A stretch of 64,000 nucleotides of DNA from contig NZ_JACMSF010000036.1 of assembly GCF_014257025.1 (NCBI RefSeq), positions 30,359-94,358 of the forward strand. Reading direction: 5' to 3'. The notes under the pieces are model-generated. The model searched no databases. It saw only the letters and a list, made by a program, of their open reading frames with translations, and had not been told where the DNA came from. This document shows positions 27,016-36,406 of the stretch, piece by piece. Position 1 is the first letter of the stretch; each line of letters starts with the position of its first letter. The position numbers and the translations under genes are program-made. Origin of the DNA: Streptomyces cupreus. GTDB lineage: Bacteria > Actinomycetota > Actinomycetes > Streptomycetales > Streptomycetaceae.

Positions 27016-28118
27016 GCGACGGGCCGGCCGCGCGAAAAGGCCCCGGGGAGTCCTGGGGCGGCGTACGTCCGTTCTCGATCAAGACCAAGCTGGGCGCGCT
27101 GGTCGTCATCTCGGTGCTGATCACCACCGGTCTGTCGATGATCGCGGTGCAGACCAAGACGGAGCTTCGCTTCATCACGGTCTTCTCGATGATCGCCACC
27201 CTGCTGATCACCCAGTTCGTGGCGCACTCGCTCACCGCGCCGCTGGACGAGATGAACGCGGTGGCCCGCTCGATCTCGCACGGCGACTACTCGCGCCGGG
27301 TGCGGGAGAACCGCCGGGACGAGCTGGGCGACCTGGCCGAGACGATCAACGTCATGGCCGACGAGCTGGAGGCCCAGGACCGGCAGCGCAAAGAGCTGGT
27401 CGCCAATGTCTCGCACGAGTTGCGCACACCCATCGCGGGCCTGCGCGCGGTGCTGGAGAACATCGTCGACGGGGTCACCGAGGCCGACCCCGAGACGATG
27501 CGCACCGCGCTGAAACAGACCGAGCGCCTAGGCCGCCTGGTCGAGACGCTGATGGACCTGTCCCGCCTGGACAGCGGCGTCGTACCGCTGAAGAAGCGCC
27601 GTTTCGAGGTGTGGCCGTATCTGTCCGGGGTGCTGAAGGAGGCCAACATGGTGGCCTCCACGCGCGCGGGCATCGCCTCGGGCTCGGGCGGCCACACGCG
27701 TACGGACGTCCATCTGCACCTCGACGTCTCACCGCCGGAGCTGACCGCGCACGCGGATCCCGAGCGCATCCACCAGGTGGTGGCGAACCTCATCGACAAC
27801 GCGGTCAAGCACAGCCCGGCGCACGGGCGCGTGACGGTGAAGGCCCGGCGCGGGCACTGGCCCGAGTCGCTGGAGCTGGAGGTGCTCGACGAGGGGCCCG
27901 GCATCCCGAAGTCGGAGTGGCACCGGGTCTTCGAGCGGTTCAACCGAGGCGCGGTGTCCTCTCCGCACGGTCCGGGCAGCGACGGCGGTACGGGGCTGGG
28001 CCTGGCCATCGCCCGCTGGGCGGTGGATCTGCACGGCGGCCGGATCGGAGTGGCCGAATCCGAGCGGGGTTGCCGGATTCTTGTCACTCTTCCGGGACTG
28101 CCATCCGCGGCGAGTTGA
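27012..28118 (+). CDS. Sensor histidine kinase, partner of the adjacent OmpR-type regulator
   Basis: The 368-residue kinase has two closely spaced membrane segments (about residues 27-46 and 55-72) with almost no extracellular loop, so it may sense within the membrane. A HAMP linker, HisKA with His135 (NVSHELRTP), and an ATPase domain with NLIDNAVKHSP, DEGPGIP and GTGLGLAIARW follow. Its start overlaps the regulator stop. Confidence 0.95.
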   Translation: MSDGPAARKGPGESWGGVRPFSIKTKLGALVVISVLITTGLSMIAVQTKTELRFITVFSMIATLLITQFVAHSLTAPLDEMNAVARSISHGDYSRRVRENRRDELGDLAETINVMADELEAQDRQRKELVANVSHELRTPIAGLRAVLENIVDGVTEADPETMRTALKQTERLGRLVETLMDLSRLDSGVVPLKKRRFEVWPYLSGVLKEANMVASTRAGIASGSGGHTRTDVHLHLDVSPPELTAHADPERIHQVVANLIDNAVKHSPAHGRVTVKARRGHWPESLELEVLDEGPGIPKSEWHRVFERFNRGAVSSPHGPGSDGGTGLGLAIARWAVDLHGGRIGVAESERGCRILVTLPGLPSAAS

Positions 28119-28399
28119 CGTAAGGTTCGAGCCGGAGCCACAAGATCCACGGGCGTCCGGCCAGACGGACACGTGTGATCAGGCAGAGGCCCGCGCTTTC
28201 AGCGCGTCTGGCCTGCATCGACGCGTCCCTGAGCAACTGGAACCTCAGTTGTTTCCCGCCATTTCCCAGCCCGAAACACGCTTTCCGATGTGACTTACGC
28301 GACGATGAACGGGCCCGGACTGACCTTCACGGTCATGGAGGCGTAGCCTTTATTTCCGCTGTCCATCACCTTGTGAAGCGGAAGAGGGCGGTTGCCGCC

Positions 28400-31300
28400 G
28401 TGTCGCCACAGTCCCCCAGTAACTCGAGCATCTCGACCACCGACCAAGCGGGCAAGAGCCCCGCGGCCGCGTTCGGTCCGAACGAGTGGCTCGTCGACGA
28501 GATCTATCAGCAGTACCTCCAGGACCCGAATTCGGTAGACCGAGCCTGGTGGGACTTCTTCGCCGACTACAAGCCGGGCGCCGCTGCCGCCTCGGCTCCG
28601 GCGGCGCCCGCCGCTCCGGCCCCGGCTCCGGCCGCGCCCGCTCCGGCGGCGGTTCCCGCCCCGGCTCCCGCGGCCCCGAAGCCGGCCGCCGCCGCGCCTG
28701 CCGCGCCGGCGCCCGCTGCCGCCGCCCCCGCTCCGGCTCCGGCGAAGCCCGCCGCCAAGCCGGCCCCGAAGGCCGCGCCCGCCACCGCGGCCCCCGAGGG
28801 TCCCGAGCTGGTGACGCTGCGCGGCCCGGCCGCCGCCGTCGCGAAGAACATGAACGCCTCCCTGGAGCTGCCCACGGCCACGTCCGTGCGCGCGGTGCCG
28901 GTGAAGCTGCTCTTCGACAACCGCATCGTCATCAACAACCACCTCAAGCGCGCCCGGGGCGGGAAGATCTCCTTCACGCACCTGATCGGCTACGCGATGG
29001 TGCAGGCCATCAAGGCCATGCCGGCGATGAACTACGCGTTCGGCGAGAAGGACGGCAAGCCGACGCTGATCAAGCCGGCGCACGTCAACCTCGGCCTCGC
29101 CATCGACCTGGTCAAGCCCAACGGCGACCGCCAGCTGGTCGTCGCGGCGATCAAGAAGGCCGAGACGCTGAACTTCTTCGAGTTCTGGCAGGCCTACGAG
29201 GACATCGTCCGCCGCGCCCGCGACGGCAAACTGACGATGGACGACTTCACCGGCGTGACGGTCTCCCTGACCAACCCCGGCGGCCTCGGCACCGTCCACT
29301 CGGTCCCGCGTCTGATGCCCGGCCAGTCGGTCATCATGGGCGTCGGCTCCATGGACTACCCGGCGGAGTTCCAGGGCACCTCCCAGGACACCCTGAACAA
29401 GCTCGGCATCTCGAAGGTCATGACGCTCACGTCGACCTACGACCACCGGGTCATCCAGGGCGCCGCCTCCGGCGAGTTCCTGCGCCAGGTCGCGAACCTC
29501 CTCCTCGGCGAGAACGGCTTCTACGACGACGTCTTCGAGTCCCTGCGGATCCCGTACGAGCCGGTCCGCTGGCTGAAGGACATCGACGCCTCGCACGACG
29601 ACGACGTCACCAAGGCCGCCCGGGTCTTCGAGCTGATCCACTCCTACCGGGTCCGCGGCCATGTCATGGCCGACACCGACCCGCTGGAGTACCGCCAGCG
29701 CAAGCACCCCGACCTGGACATCACCGAGCACGGCCTCACCCTGTGGGACCTGGAGCGCGAGTTCGCCGTCGGCGGCTTCTCCGGCAAGTCCCTGATGAAG
29801 CTGCGCGACATCCTCGGCGTGCTGCGCGACTCGTACTGCCGCACCACCGGCATCGAGTTCATGCACATCCAGGACCCGAAGCAGCGCAAGTGGATCCAGG
29901 ACCGTGTGGAGCGCGGCCACACCAAGCCGGAGCGCGAGGAGCAGCTGCGCATCCTGCGCCGGCTGAACGCCGCCGAGGCGTTCGAGACCTTCCTGCAGAC
30001 GAAGTACGTCGGCCAGAAGCGCTTCTCCCTGGAGGGCGGCGAGTCCGTCATCCCGCTGCTGGACGCGGTCATCGACTCGGCCGCCGAGTCCCGCCTGGAC
30101 GAGGTCGTCATCGGCATGGCCCACCGCGGCCGTCTGAACGTGCTGGCCAACATCGTCGGCAAGTCGTACGCGCAGATCTTCCGCGAGTTCGAGGGCAACC
30201 TCGACCCGAAGTCGATGCACGGCTCCGGCGACGTGAAGTACCACCTGGGCGCCGAGGGCACCTTCACCGGTCTGGACGGCGAGCAGATCAAGGTCTCCCT
30301 GGTCGCGAACCCCTCCCACCTGGAGGCGGTCGACCCGGTCCTCGAAGGTGTGTCCCGCGCCAAGCAGGACGTCATCAACAAGGGCGGTACGGACTTCACG
30401 GTCCTGCCGGTGGCGATCCACGGCGACGCGGCCTTCGCGGGCCAGGGCGTGGTGGCCGAGACCCTGAACATGTCGCAGCTGCGCGGCTACCGCACCGGTG
30501 GCACGGTCCACATCGTCATCAACAACCAGGTCGGCTTCACGGCGGCCCCCGAGTCGTCGCGCTCCTCGATGTACGCCACCGACGTGGCCCGCATGATCGA
30601 GGCGCCGATCTTCCACGTGAACGGCGACGACCCCGAGGCGGTCGTCCGCGTTGCCCGTCTGGCCTTCGAGTTCCGCCAGGCGTTCAACAAGGACGTGGTG
30701 ATCGACCTCATCTGCTACCGCCGCCGCGGTCACAACGAGTCCGACAACCCGGCCTTCACCCAGCCGCTGATGTACGACCTGATCGACAAGAAGCGCTCGG
30801 TGCGCAAGCTCTACACCGAGTCCCTGATCGGTCGCGGCGACATCACCCTGGAAGAGGCCGAGCAGGCGCTCCAGGACTACCAGGGCCAGCTGGAGAAGGT
30901 CTTCACGGAGGTCCGTGAGGCCACCGCGCAGCCGGCCACGGCCGAGCCGTCGGAGCCGCAGGCCGAGTTCCCGGTCGCGGTGAACACCGCGGTCACCGCC
31001 GAGGTCGTCAAGCGGATCGCCGAGTCCCAGGTCAACATCCCGGACAGCATCACCGTCCACCCGCGGCTGCTGCCGCAGCTGCAGCGCCGGGCGGCGATGG
31101 TCGAGGACGGCACGATCGACTGGGGCATGGGCGAGACCCTGGCCGTCGGTTCGCTGCTCCTGGAGGGCGTCCCGGTCCGGCTCGCCGGCCAGGACTCCCA
31201 GCGCGGCACCTTCGGCCAGCGGCACGCGGTGATCATCGACCGTGAGACGGGCGACGAGTTCACGCCGCTGATGTACCTCTCCGAGGACCAGGCGCGCCTG

Positions 31301-32164
31301 AACGTCTACAACTCCCTGCTCTCCGAGTACGCGGCGATGGGCTTCGAGTACGGCTACTCGCTGGCCCGTCCCGAGTCCCTCGTGATGTGGGAGGCGCAGT
31401 TCGGCGACTTCGTCAACGGCGCGCAGACGGTCGTGGACGAGTTCATCTCGTCGGCGGAGCAGAAGTGGGGCCAGACGTCCGGCGTCACCCTGCTCCTCCC
31501 GCACGGCTACGAGGGCCAGGGCCCGGACCACTCCTCGGCCCGCCCGGAGCGGTTCCTGCAGCTCTGCGCCCAGAACAACATGACGGTCGCGATGCCGACG
31601 TCCCCGTCGAACTACTTCCACCTCCTGCGCTGGCAGGTGCACAACCCGCACCACAAGCCGCTGGTCGTCTTCACCCCGAAGTCGATGCTGCGTCTGAAGG
31701 CCGCGGCGTCGAAGGCGGAGGAGTTCACCACGGGCCAGTTCCGCCCGGTCATCGGCGACGCGTCGGTCGACCCGGCCGCGGTCCGCAAGGTCGTCTTCTG
31801 CGCCGGCAAGGTCTACTACGACCTGGAGGCCGAGCGTCAGAAGCGCGGCGCGACGGACGTGGCGATCATCCGCATCGAGCGCCTGTACCCGCTACCGGGT
31901 GCCGAGCTCCAGGCCGAGATCGCCAAGTACCCGAACGCCGAGAAGTACCTGTGGGCCCAGGAGGAGCCGGCGAACCAGGGCGCGTGGCCGTTCATCGCCC
32001 TGAACCTGATCGACCACCTGGACCTGGCGGTCGGCGCGGACGTCCCGCACGGCGAGCGCCTGCGCCGCATCTCGCGCCGGCACGGCTCGTCCCCGGCGGT
32101 CGGTTCGGCCAAGCGCCACCAGGCCGAGCAGGAGCAGCTCGTCCGCGAGGTGTTCGAGGCGTAA
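28400..32164 (+). CDS. kgd: Multifunctional 2-oxoglutarate decarboxylase/dehydrogenase (E1-E2 fusion)
   Basis: The 1254-residue actinobacterial-type enzyme joins an E1 N-terminal segment (NEWLVDEIYQQYLQDP), an Ala/Pro-rich linker (about residues 58-134) and an E2 acyltransferase core (about 150-360, with TYDHRVIQG and His349). The E1 thiamine-diphosphate part follows, with MAHRGRLNVLANI around His575 and a C-terminal transketolase-like domain. There is no lipoyl domain, as in the family, so a lipoylated E2 must be supplied elsewhere. It converts 2-oxoglutarate toward succinyl-CoA or semialdehyde in the TCA cycle. The GTG at 28400 gives the standard N-terminus. A strong terminator follows. Confidence 0.95.
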   Translation: MSPQSPSNSSISTTDQAGKSPAAAFGPNEWLVDEIYQQYLQDPNSVDRAWWDFFADYKPGAAAASAPAAPAAPAPAPAAPAPAAVPAPAPAAPKPAAAAPAAPAPAAAAPAPAPAKPAAKPAPKAAPATAAPEGPELVTLRGPAAAVAKNMNASLELPTATSVRAVPVKLLFDNRIVINNHLKRARGGKISFTHLIGYAMVQAIKAMPAMNYAFGEKDGKPTLIKPAHVNLGLAIDLVKPNGDRQLVVAAIKKAETLNFFEFWQAYEDIVRRARDGKLTMDDFTGVTVSLTNPGGLGTVHSVPRLMPGQSVIMGVGSMDYPAEFQGTSQDTLNKLGISKVMTLTSTYDHRVIQGAASGEFLRQVANLLLGENGFYDDVFESLRIPYEPVRWLKDIDASHDDDVTKAARVFELIHSYRVRGHVMADTDPLEYRQRKHPDLDITEHGLTLWDLEREFAVGGFSGKSLMKLRDILGVLRDSYCRTTGIEFMHIQDPKQRKWIQDRVERGHTKPEREEQLRILRRLNAAEAFETFLQTKYVGQKRFSLEGGESVIPLLDAVIDSAAESRLDEVVIGMAHRGRLNVLANIVGKSYAQIFREFEGNLDPKSMHGSGDVKYHLGAEGTFTGLDGEQIKVSLVANPSHLEAVDPVLEGVSRAKQDVINKGGTDFTVLPVAIHGDAAFAGQGVVAETLNMSQLRGYRTGGTVHIVINNQVGFTAAPESSRSSMYATDVARMIEAPIFHVNGDDPEAVVRVARLAFEFRQAFNKDVVIDLICYRRRGHNESDNPAFTQPLMYDLIDKKRSVRKLYTESLIGRGDITLEEAEQALQDYQGQLEKVFTEVREATAQPATAEPSEPQAEFPVAVNTAVTAEVVKRIAESQVNIPDSITVHPRLLPQLQRRAAMVEDGTIDWGMGETLAVGSLLLEGVPVRLAGQDSQRGTFGQRHAVIIDRETGDEFTPLMYLSEDQARLNVYNSLLSEYAAMGFEYGYSLARPESLVMWEAQFGDFVNGAQTVVDEFISSAEQKWGQTSGVTLLLPHGYEGQGPDHSSARPERFLQLCAQNNMTVAMPTSPSNYFHLLRWQVHNPHHKPLVVFTPKSMLRLKAAASKAEEFTTGQFRPVIGDASVDPAAVRKVVFCAGKVYYDLEAERQKRGATDVAIIRIERLYPLPGAELQAEIAKYPNAEKYLWAQEEPANQGAWPFIALNLIDHLDLAVGADVPHGERLRRISRRHGSSPAVGSAKRHQAEQEQLVREVFEA

Positions 32165-32178
32165 GCCTTGGTCGTACG

Positions 32179-32217
32179 TGGCAGGGCCGCACCCCGGTTG
32201 GGTTGCGGCCCTGCCGT
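32179..32217 (+). terminator. Terminator of kgd
   Basis: GGCAGGGCCGCA (32179-32190) pairs perfectly with TGCGGCCCTGCC (32203-32214), followed by GTTTA, 15 bp after the kgd stop. Confidence 0.85.
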
Positions 32218-32231
32218 TTATCCTGGTGGGC

Positions 32232-32411
32232 ATGTACTTCACCGACCGAGGCATCGAAGAACTGGAGAAGCGGCGCGGCGAGGAGGAGGTCACCTTCGAG
32301 TGGCTCGCCGAGCAGCTGCGCACGTTCGTCGACCTGAACCCTGACTTCGAGGTGCCGGTGGAGCGTCTCGCGACCTGGCTGGCCCGGTTGGACGACGAGG
32401 ACGACGAGTAG
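32232..32411 (+). CDS. DUF6104 small acidic protein, 59 aa
   Basis: This short acidic, helical protein (MYFTDRGIEELEKRRGEEE start, LDDEDDE end) matches the small DUF6104 family found next to kgd in Streptomyces. The function is unknown. It starts 18 bp after the kgd terminator hairpin, so it is transcribed by readthrough or its own promoter. Confidence 0.8.
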   Translation: MYFTDRGIEELEKRRGEEEVTFEWLAEQLRTFVDLNPDFEVPVERLATWLARLDDEDDE

Positions 32412-32425
32412 GAGTCCGTCCGGAG

Positions 32426-32450
32426 GGCGCCTCTTGGAGGCGCCTTTCGT
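32426..32450. terminator. Bidirectional terminator
   Basis: GGCGCCTC pairs with GAGGCGCC around a 3-base loop (32426-32444), followed by TTTCGT, between convergent genes. Confidence 0.75.
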
Positions 32451-32453
32451 GTG

Positions 32454-33302
32454 TCAGTCGCGCGGTCGCGTCACGTCGTACGCCAGCCCCAGCGCGCCGT
32501 GCGCAAGCAGCAGAGCCCCCGCCACGGTCCAGCCGCCGCTGCGGCGCCGTAGGCCGAAGGCCGTGAGCGGGAGGCCGACGGCGAGTTGGGCGGCGGCGAG
32601 GACGCGGGCCTTGGGGGTGCCGGACCAGGGGAGCCAGGGGGCCAGACGGCCGACGTCGACCGTTTCGAGTTCCGCGCGGACAGTCTGGCGCCAGCCCGGC
32701 GATTCGACCGCTCGAGCGTCCGGCCAGGCGCGGACCGTTTCGTGCAGGCGGTCGGCGGGGTCGCCGGGGGTGAGGCCCCCGGGGAGGGAGACTCCCGCGC
32801 GGGTGAGGACCGCGAGCAGGCCGCGCAGGCGGGCGCGCGCGTCGGACTCGGAGTCGGGCTGGGTGAGCCGCTCCAGGGACTCCATGTCGAGGACGGGGTC
32901 CAGGCCCAGGCGGGCGGCGAAGGTGCGCATGGCCTCGTCCTCGCCGACCGGGGTGCCGTTGGTGAGCCAGACGTAGCCGACGGGGCGGCGGAAGCCCGAC
33001 GCGAGGGTGTAGCCGGCGCGGTCCTCGTCCCACCACAGCGCGAGTACGGGCCAGGGGGCGCCGACGGCGAGGGCGGTGGCCCAGCCGGTGAGCACGCGGT
33101 CGATCGGTTCGTCGCCGACTGCCCAGGGCCTGCCCTCGGGCACGAGCACGCTCCATCCCTCGCCCGCGGGACCGACCAGCATGCGCCGGCGCAGGAGATG
33201 GGCGGCGGGGGCGACGGAATCCGGCTCGGCCCGGCAGAGCAGCAGTGCTCCGGGGGCGGGACCTCCGGAAGTGGGACCGGTGCGGGGGGATTCCGTCGAC
33301 AT
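32454..33302 (-). CDS. Hypothetical protein with C-terminal hydrophobic segments
   Basis: This protein of about 282 residues has no recognised domain. The N-terminal two-thirds is soluble and Trp/Pro-rich (PVLALWWDEDRAGYTLASGF). The C-terminal 60 residues hold two hydrophobic stretches (AAAQLAVGLPLTAFGL and WTVAGALLLAHGALGLAYDV), so it may be tail-anchored. The ATG at 33302 is listed; a GTG at 33308 would add two residues. Confidence 0.6.
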   Translation of the reverse strand: MSTESPRTGPTSGGPAPGALLLCRAEPDSVAPAAHLLRRRMLVGPAGEGWSVLVPEGRPWAVGDEPIDRVLTGWATALAVGAPWPVLALWWDEDRAGYTLASGFRRPVGYVWLTNGTPVGEDEAMRTFAARLGLDPVLDMESLERLTQPDSESDARARLRGLLAVLTRAGVSLPGGLTPGDPADRLHETVRAWPDARAVESPGWRQTVRAELETVDVGRLAPWLPWSGTPKARVLAAAQLAVGLPLTAFGLRRRSGGWTVAGALLLAHGALGLAYDVTRPRD

Positions 33303-33372
33303 GGTCACACGCTAGGGCGATTTATTGCGATTGGTCATATTTCAGGGCCGCGATCGTCCCCAAAAGAGTGTC

Positions 33373-33400
33373 TTGACTTTCCCTGAGCGCGATATATCGT
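33373..33400 (+). promoter_or_regulatory. Promoter with palindromic operator for the DUF4097/padR operon
   Basis: TTGACT (33373-33378) is a good -35. Sixteen bases on, TATCGT serves as -10 and lies within the perfect palindrome CGATATATCG (33390-33399). A related CGCGATAT follows at about 33414. The layout suits autorepression by the PadR protein encoded second in the operon. Confidence 0.6.
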
Positions 33401-33468
33401 GAATGGCAGGAGACGCGATATGGCGCGTTGCTGTGTCGTCACGTTGCATCAACGGGGAGGTCGTCACC

Positions 33469-34434
33469 ATGTCCGAGTGGTCCGTCGCGGAGCCGAGGAA
33501 GCTCACCTTCGACGAGCCCGTGCGGGATCTCCATGTACGGATCGTCAATGGAACGGTGAACGTCGTGGGCACGGACGAAGGTTCCGCACGCCTGGAGGTC
33601 TCCGAGATCGAGGGCCCTCCCCTGCTGGTCACACAGGAGGGCGGCACCCTCACGGTGGCCTATGACGATCTGCCCTGGAAGGGCTTCCTGAAATGGCTCG
33701 ACCGCAAGGGCTGGCGGCGCAGTGCCGTGGTCTCGCTGGCGGTGCCGGCCGACACCCGTGTCGAGGTGGGCGTGGTCGGAGCGGGCGCGGTCGTCTCCGG
33801 GATGCGCGGCCCTTCGGTGGTCAAGGGTGTCACCGGCGACACGACACTGGTCGGGCTGTCCGGCCCGGTGCGCGCGGACACGGTCTCCGGGAATCTGGAG
33901 GCCCAGTCCGTCACCGGCGATCTGCGCTTCAACTCCGTCTCGGGCGATCTGACGGTGGTCGAGGGCTCGGGGTCCTCCGTGCGGGCGGACTCGGTCAGCG
34001 GCTCGATGATCGTCGACCTGGATCCGGAGGGTCCTACCGACGTACGGCTGACCAGCGTCTCCGGTGAGATCGCCATCCGGCTGCCACAGCCGGCCGACGC
34101 CGATGTCGAGGCCAACACCGCGAGCGGCACCATCTCCAACGCCTTCGACGGACTCCGGGTGCACGGACAGTGGGGCGCCCACAAGATCACCGGGCGGCTG
34201 GGCGCGGGCACGGGCAAGCTGCGGGCCACGACGGTCTCCGGCTCCATCGCCCTGCTGCGCAGGCCACCCCGCGAGGAGGAGCCCTGGGAGGCGGAGGCAT
34301 GGGAGGACACCCCTGTCGACAGCGCACCGGCCGCCTCGGGGGAGAATTCCGGTTTCGGCCGGGACACCACCGCCCCCACCGACGCCAGCCCGGGCGACCC
34401 GGCCGACGGCACGACCGACAAGAAGGTGCTCTGA
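33469..34434 (+). CDS. DUF4097 beta-helix repeat protein
   Basis: The 321-residue protein is made of short beta-strand repeats with recurring S-V-S-G-(D/S/N) turns (DTVSGNLEA, NSVSGDLTV, DSVSGSMIV, TSVSGEIAI), diagnostic for DUF4097 right-handed beta-helix proteins. No signal peptide is seen. The GGGGAGG ribosome binding site supports the ATG at 33469. It is one base from the padR start and shares its operon. The family is often paired with PadR-type regulators; its role is unknown. Confidence 0.85.
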   Translation: MSEWSVAEPRKLTFDEPVRDLHVRIVNGTVNVVGTDEGSARLEVSEIEGPPLLVTQEGGTLTVAYDDLPWKGFLKWLDRKGWRRSAVVSLAVPADTRVEVGVVGAGAVVSGMRGPSVVKGVTGDTTLVGLSGPVRADTVSGNLEAQSVTGDLRFNSVSGDLTVVEGSGSSVRADSVSGSMIVDLDPEGPTDVRLTSVSGEIAIRLPQPADADVEANTASGTISNAFDGLRVHGQWGAHKITGRLGAGTGKLRATTVSGSIALLRRPPREEEPWEAEAWEDTPVDSAPAASGENSGFGRDTTAPTDASPGDPADGTTDKKVL

Positions 34435-34435
34435 C

Positions 34436-35479
34436 ATGCCTCCCGTCTTCGCCCATGGCCGCCTCCGCCTGTATCTGCTGAAGCTGCTGGACGAGGCCCC
34501 GCGCCACGGCTACGAGGTGATCCGCCTCCTGGAGGAGCGCTTCCAGGGCCTGTACGCGCCCTCGGCGGGCACTGTCTACCCCCGCCTGGCGAAACTGGAG
34601 AGCGAGGGCCTGGTCACCCACACCACCGAGGGCGGCCGCAAGGTGTACGCCATCACGGACGCCGGGCGCGCCGAGTTGGCCGACCGCAGCGGTGAACTGG
34701 CCGATCTGGAGCTGGAGATCCGGGAGTCGGTCGCGGAGCTCGCCGCCGAGATCCGGGCCGATGTGCGCGGCGCCGCCGGTGATCTGCGGCGCGAGATGCG
34801 CGCGGCGGCGTCCGAGGCCCGGCAGGGTCCCGGCGCCAAGGGGGACGCCCCCCTCGGTGACTTCGCCGACTACACCGACAAGGAGGCCTGGCGCGCCGCC
34901 AAGGAGGAGATGCGCCGCGCCAAGCAGGAGTGGAAGGAACAGGCCCGGCGCGCCAAGGACGAGAGCCGCCGGGCCCGCGAGGAGGCCCAGCGCGCCCGGC
35001 GCCAGGCCAAGGAGGCCCAGGACCGGGCCCGCGCCCAGGCCCAGGAGGAGATACAGCGCATCGCCAAGCGGGTGCAGGACCATGTGCAGGACCATTTCGC
35101 GCGGGGCGACTGGCCGACCGGGGTGCGCGAGGGTCTGACGGAACTGGCCAAGGAGTTCGGCGAGTTCGGAAAGGGCTACGGCAAGGAGTTCGGGAAGGAC
35201 TTCGGCTTCGGCCGGACCGGTACGGAGTCCAGGCCCGCCCCCGAGTACTCCGACACCCCGGAGGACTTCCCCGCCGAGTACGAACCGTCCTGGGCCCATG
35301 AGGAACCGACCGGCGACCCGGCCCGCGATCTGGACCGCCTCCTGGACCGCTTCCGCGACGACATCCGCGACGCGGCCCGTGACCACGGCGTCACCCCGGA
35401 CCAACTCCACGACGCCCGAAGCCACCTGTCGACGGCGGCGGCCCACATAGGGGCCCTGCTGCGAGCACCGAAGGCCTGA
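34436..35479 (+). CDS. PadR family regulator with long charged coiled-coil extension
   Basis: The 347-residue protein has an N-terminal PadR winged helix (about residues 1-85: YLLKLLDEAPRHGYEVIRLLEERF, then SAGTVYPRLAKLESEGLV). A very long charged helical segment of E/K/R/A repeats (about 85-210) follows, then a Gly/Lys/Phe-rich stretch and a C-terminal acidic helical domain. Normal PadR proteins are 110-180 residues, so this is an extended type. It likely represses its own operon at the CGATATATCG palindrome. A ligand is unknown. Confidence 0.88.
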   Translation: MPPVFAHGRLRLYLLKLLDEAPRHGYEVIRLLEERFQGLYAPSAGTVYPRLAKLESEGLVTHTTEGGRKVYAITDAGRAELADRSGELADLELEIRESVAELAAEIRADVRGAAGDLRREMRAAASEARQGPGAKGDAPLGDFADYTDKEAWRAAKEEMRRAKQEWKEQARRAKDESRRAREEAQRARRQAKEAQDRARAQAQEEIQRIAKRVQDHVQDHFARGDWPTGVREGLTELAKEFGEFGKGYGKEFGKDFGFGRTGTESRPAPEYSDTPEDFPAEYEPSWAHEEPTGDPARDLDRLLDRFRDDIRDAARDHGVTPDQLHDARSHLSTAAAHIGALLRAPKA

Positions 35480-35518
35480 GGCGTCCGGGAGGCGGCCCCG
35501 CGCCGTGTCGGGTCACCC

Positions 35519-35845
35519 GGCCTGGCCTCACCCCTCCCCGTAAGGGGCGCGGCCTGGCCTCACCTCCCGTAAGGGGCGCATCGGCGCGCACCAAGGCCTG
35601 GGCGTTTCTTCACCTCGCGGGGAGGGCCACCCCGCGCCGGGTCGGTCACCGGCCTGGCCTCACCTCCCGTAAGGGGCGCATCGGCGCGCACCAAGGCCTG
35701 GGCGTTTCTTCACCTCGCGGGGAGGGCGACCCCGCGCCGGGTCGGTCACCGGCCTGGCCTCACCTCCCGTATGGGGCGCCTCGGCGCGGGCCAAAGGCCT
35801 GAGGCGCTTGTTCACCCCGCGGAGGGACGGCCCCGCGCCGGATCA
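35519..35845. repeat. 100-bp tandem direct repeat, about 3 copies
   Basis: The unit starting GGCCTGGCCTCACCTCCCGT begins at 35551, 35651 and 35751, an exact 100-bp period. The first two full copies differ at one base. The third is diverged and runs into the 3' end of the Clp-N gene. A partial copy starts at 35519. The region between padR and the Clp-N gene holds no gene. The third copy contributes the sequence around the stop codon of the Clp-N gene. Confidence 0.9.
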
Positions 35846-36406
35846 GCCGGCCTTGGCCTCGCCCTCCCCGTAGAGGACCCGGGTCAGGGACGCGTTCGTC
35901 ACGCCGTGGTCGGCCAGGACCTCGGCGGGTGCTCCGGGGCGGGCCGTCAGGGCGAGGAGGATGTGCTCGTCCCCGATATGCCGGTCGCGGTGGGCCACGG
36001 CGATCCGCAGGGAGCGTTCCAGGGTGTCCTTGGCCTCCCTGCTGAAGGAACGGCGTCCCGACCACCAGCCCTTGTCCTTGCGGTCGCCGGACATCGCGCC
36101 GACGCCGTGCACCTCCTCGACCCGGGCGACGATCTCCGCGACGTCGATACCGAGTCCCGCGAGGGCGTCGGCCTCCGCCTGGGACAGCCCCGCCCGCCGC
36201 CGTGCCTCGCCCAGCGCCTCCCGTACCGACTCCTTGCGCTCCGCGAGCCCCAGCGCGGCCAGCGCGAAGGAGGATCGGCTGGCTTCCCGGTCCAGCAGGG
36301 CGAGCAGCAGATGCTCGGCGTCCACAGTGCCGGCCCCTGCCCCTTCCGCGTGCTCGACCGCGCCCGTCACGACCGCCCGGGCATCCTTCGTGAACCGCTC
36401 GAACAT
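35843..36406 (-). CDS. Clp N-terminal-repeat domain protein
   Basis: The 187-residue protein consists of two Clp-N type helical repeats (MFERFTKDARAVV, GTVDAEHLLLALLD, then RSFSREAKDTLERSLRIA, HIGDEHILLALT) and lacks any AAA+ domain. Stand-alone Clp-N proteins resemble ClpC/ClpS-type adaptors. They may present substrates to or titrate Clp machinery, though this is inferred. Its start overlaps the stop of the small HTH gene by one base, so it is coupled to it. Confidence 0.85.
   Translation of the reverse strand: MFERFTKDARAVVTGAVEHAEGAGAGTVDAEHLLLALLDREASRSSFALAALGLAERKESVREALGEARRRAGLSQAEADALAGLGIDVAEIVARVEEVHGVGAMSGDRKDKGWWSGRRSFSREAKDTLERSLRIAVAHRDRHIGDEHILLALTARPGAPAEVLADHGVTNASLTRVLYGEGEAKAG

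Noticed and set aside
28295..31654. 1119-codon open frame antisense to kgd
   Set aside because: Composition is Arg/Val/Leu/Gly-rich as expected opposite kgd codons; no recognisable domain.
35519..35845. CRISPR array
   Set aside because: Repeats are 100 bp and directly adjacent without spacers; no cas genes.
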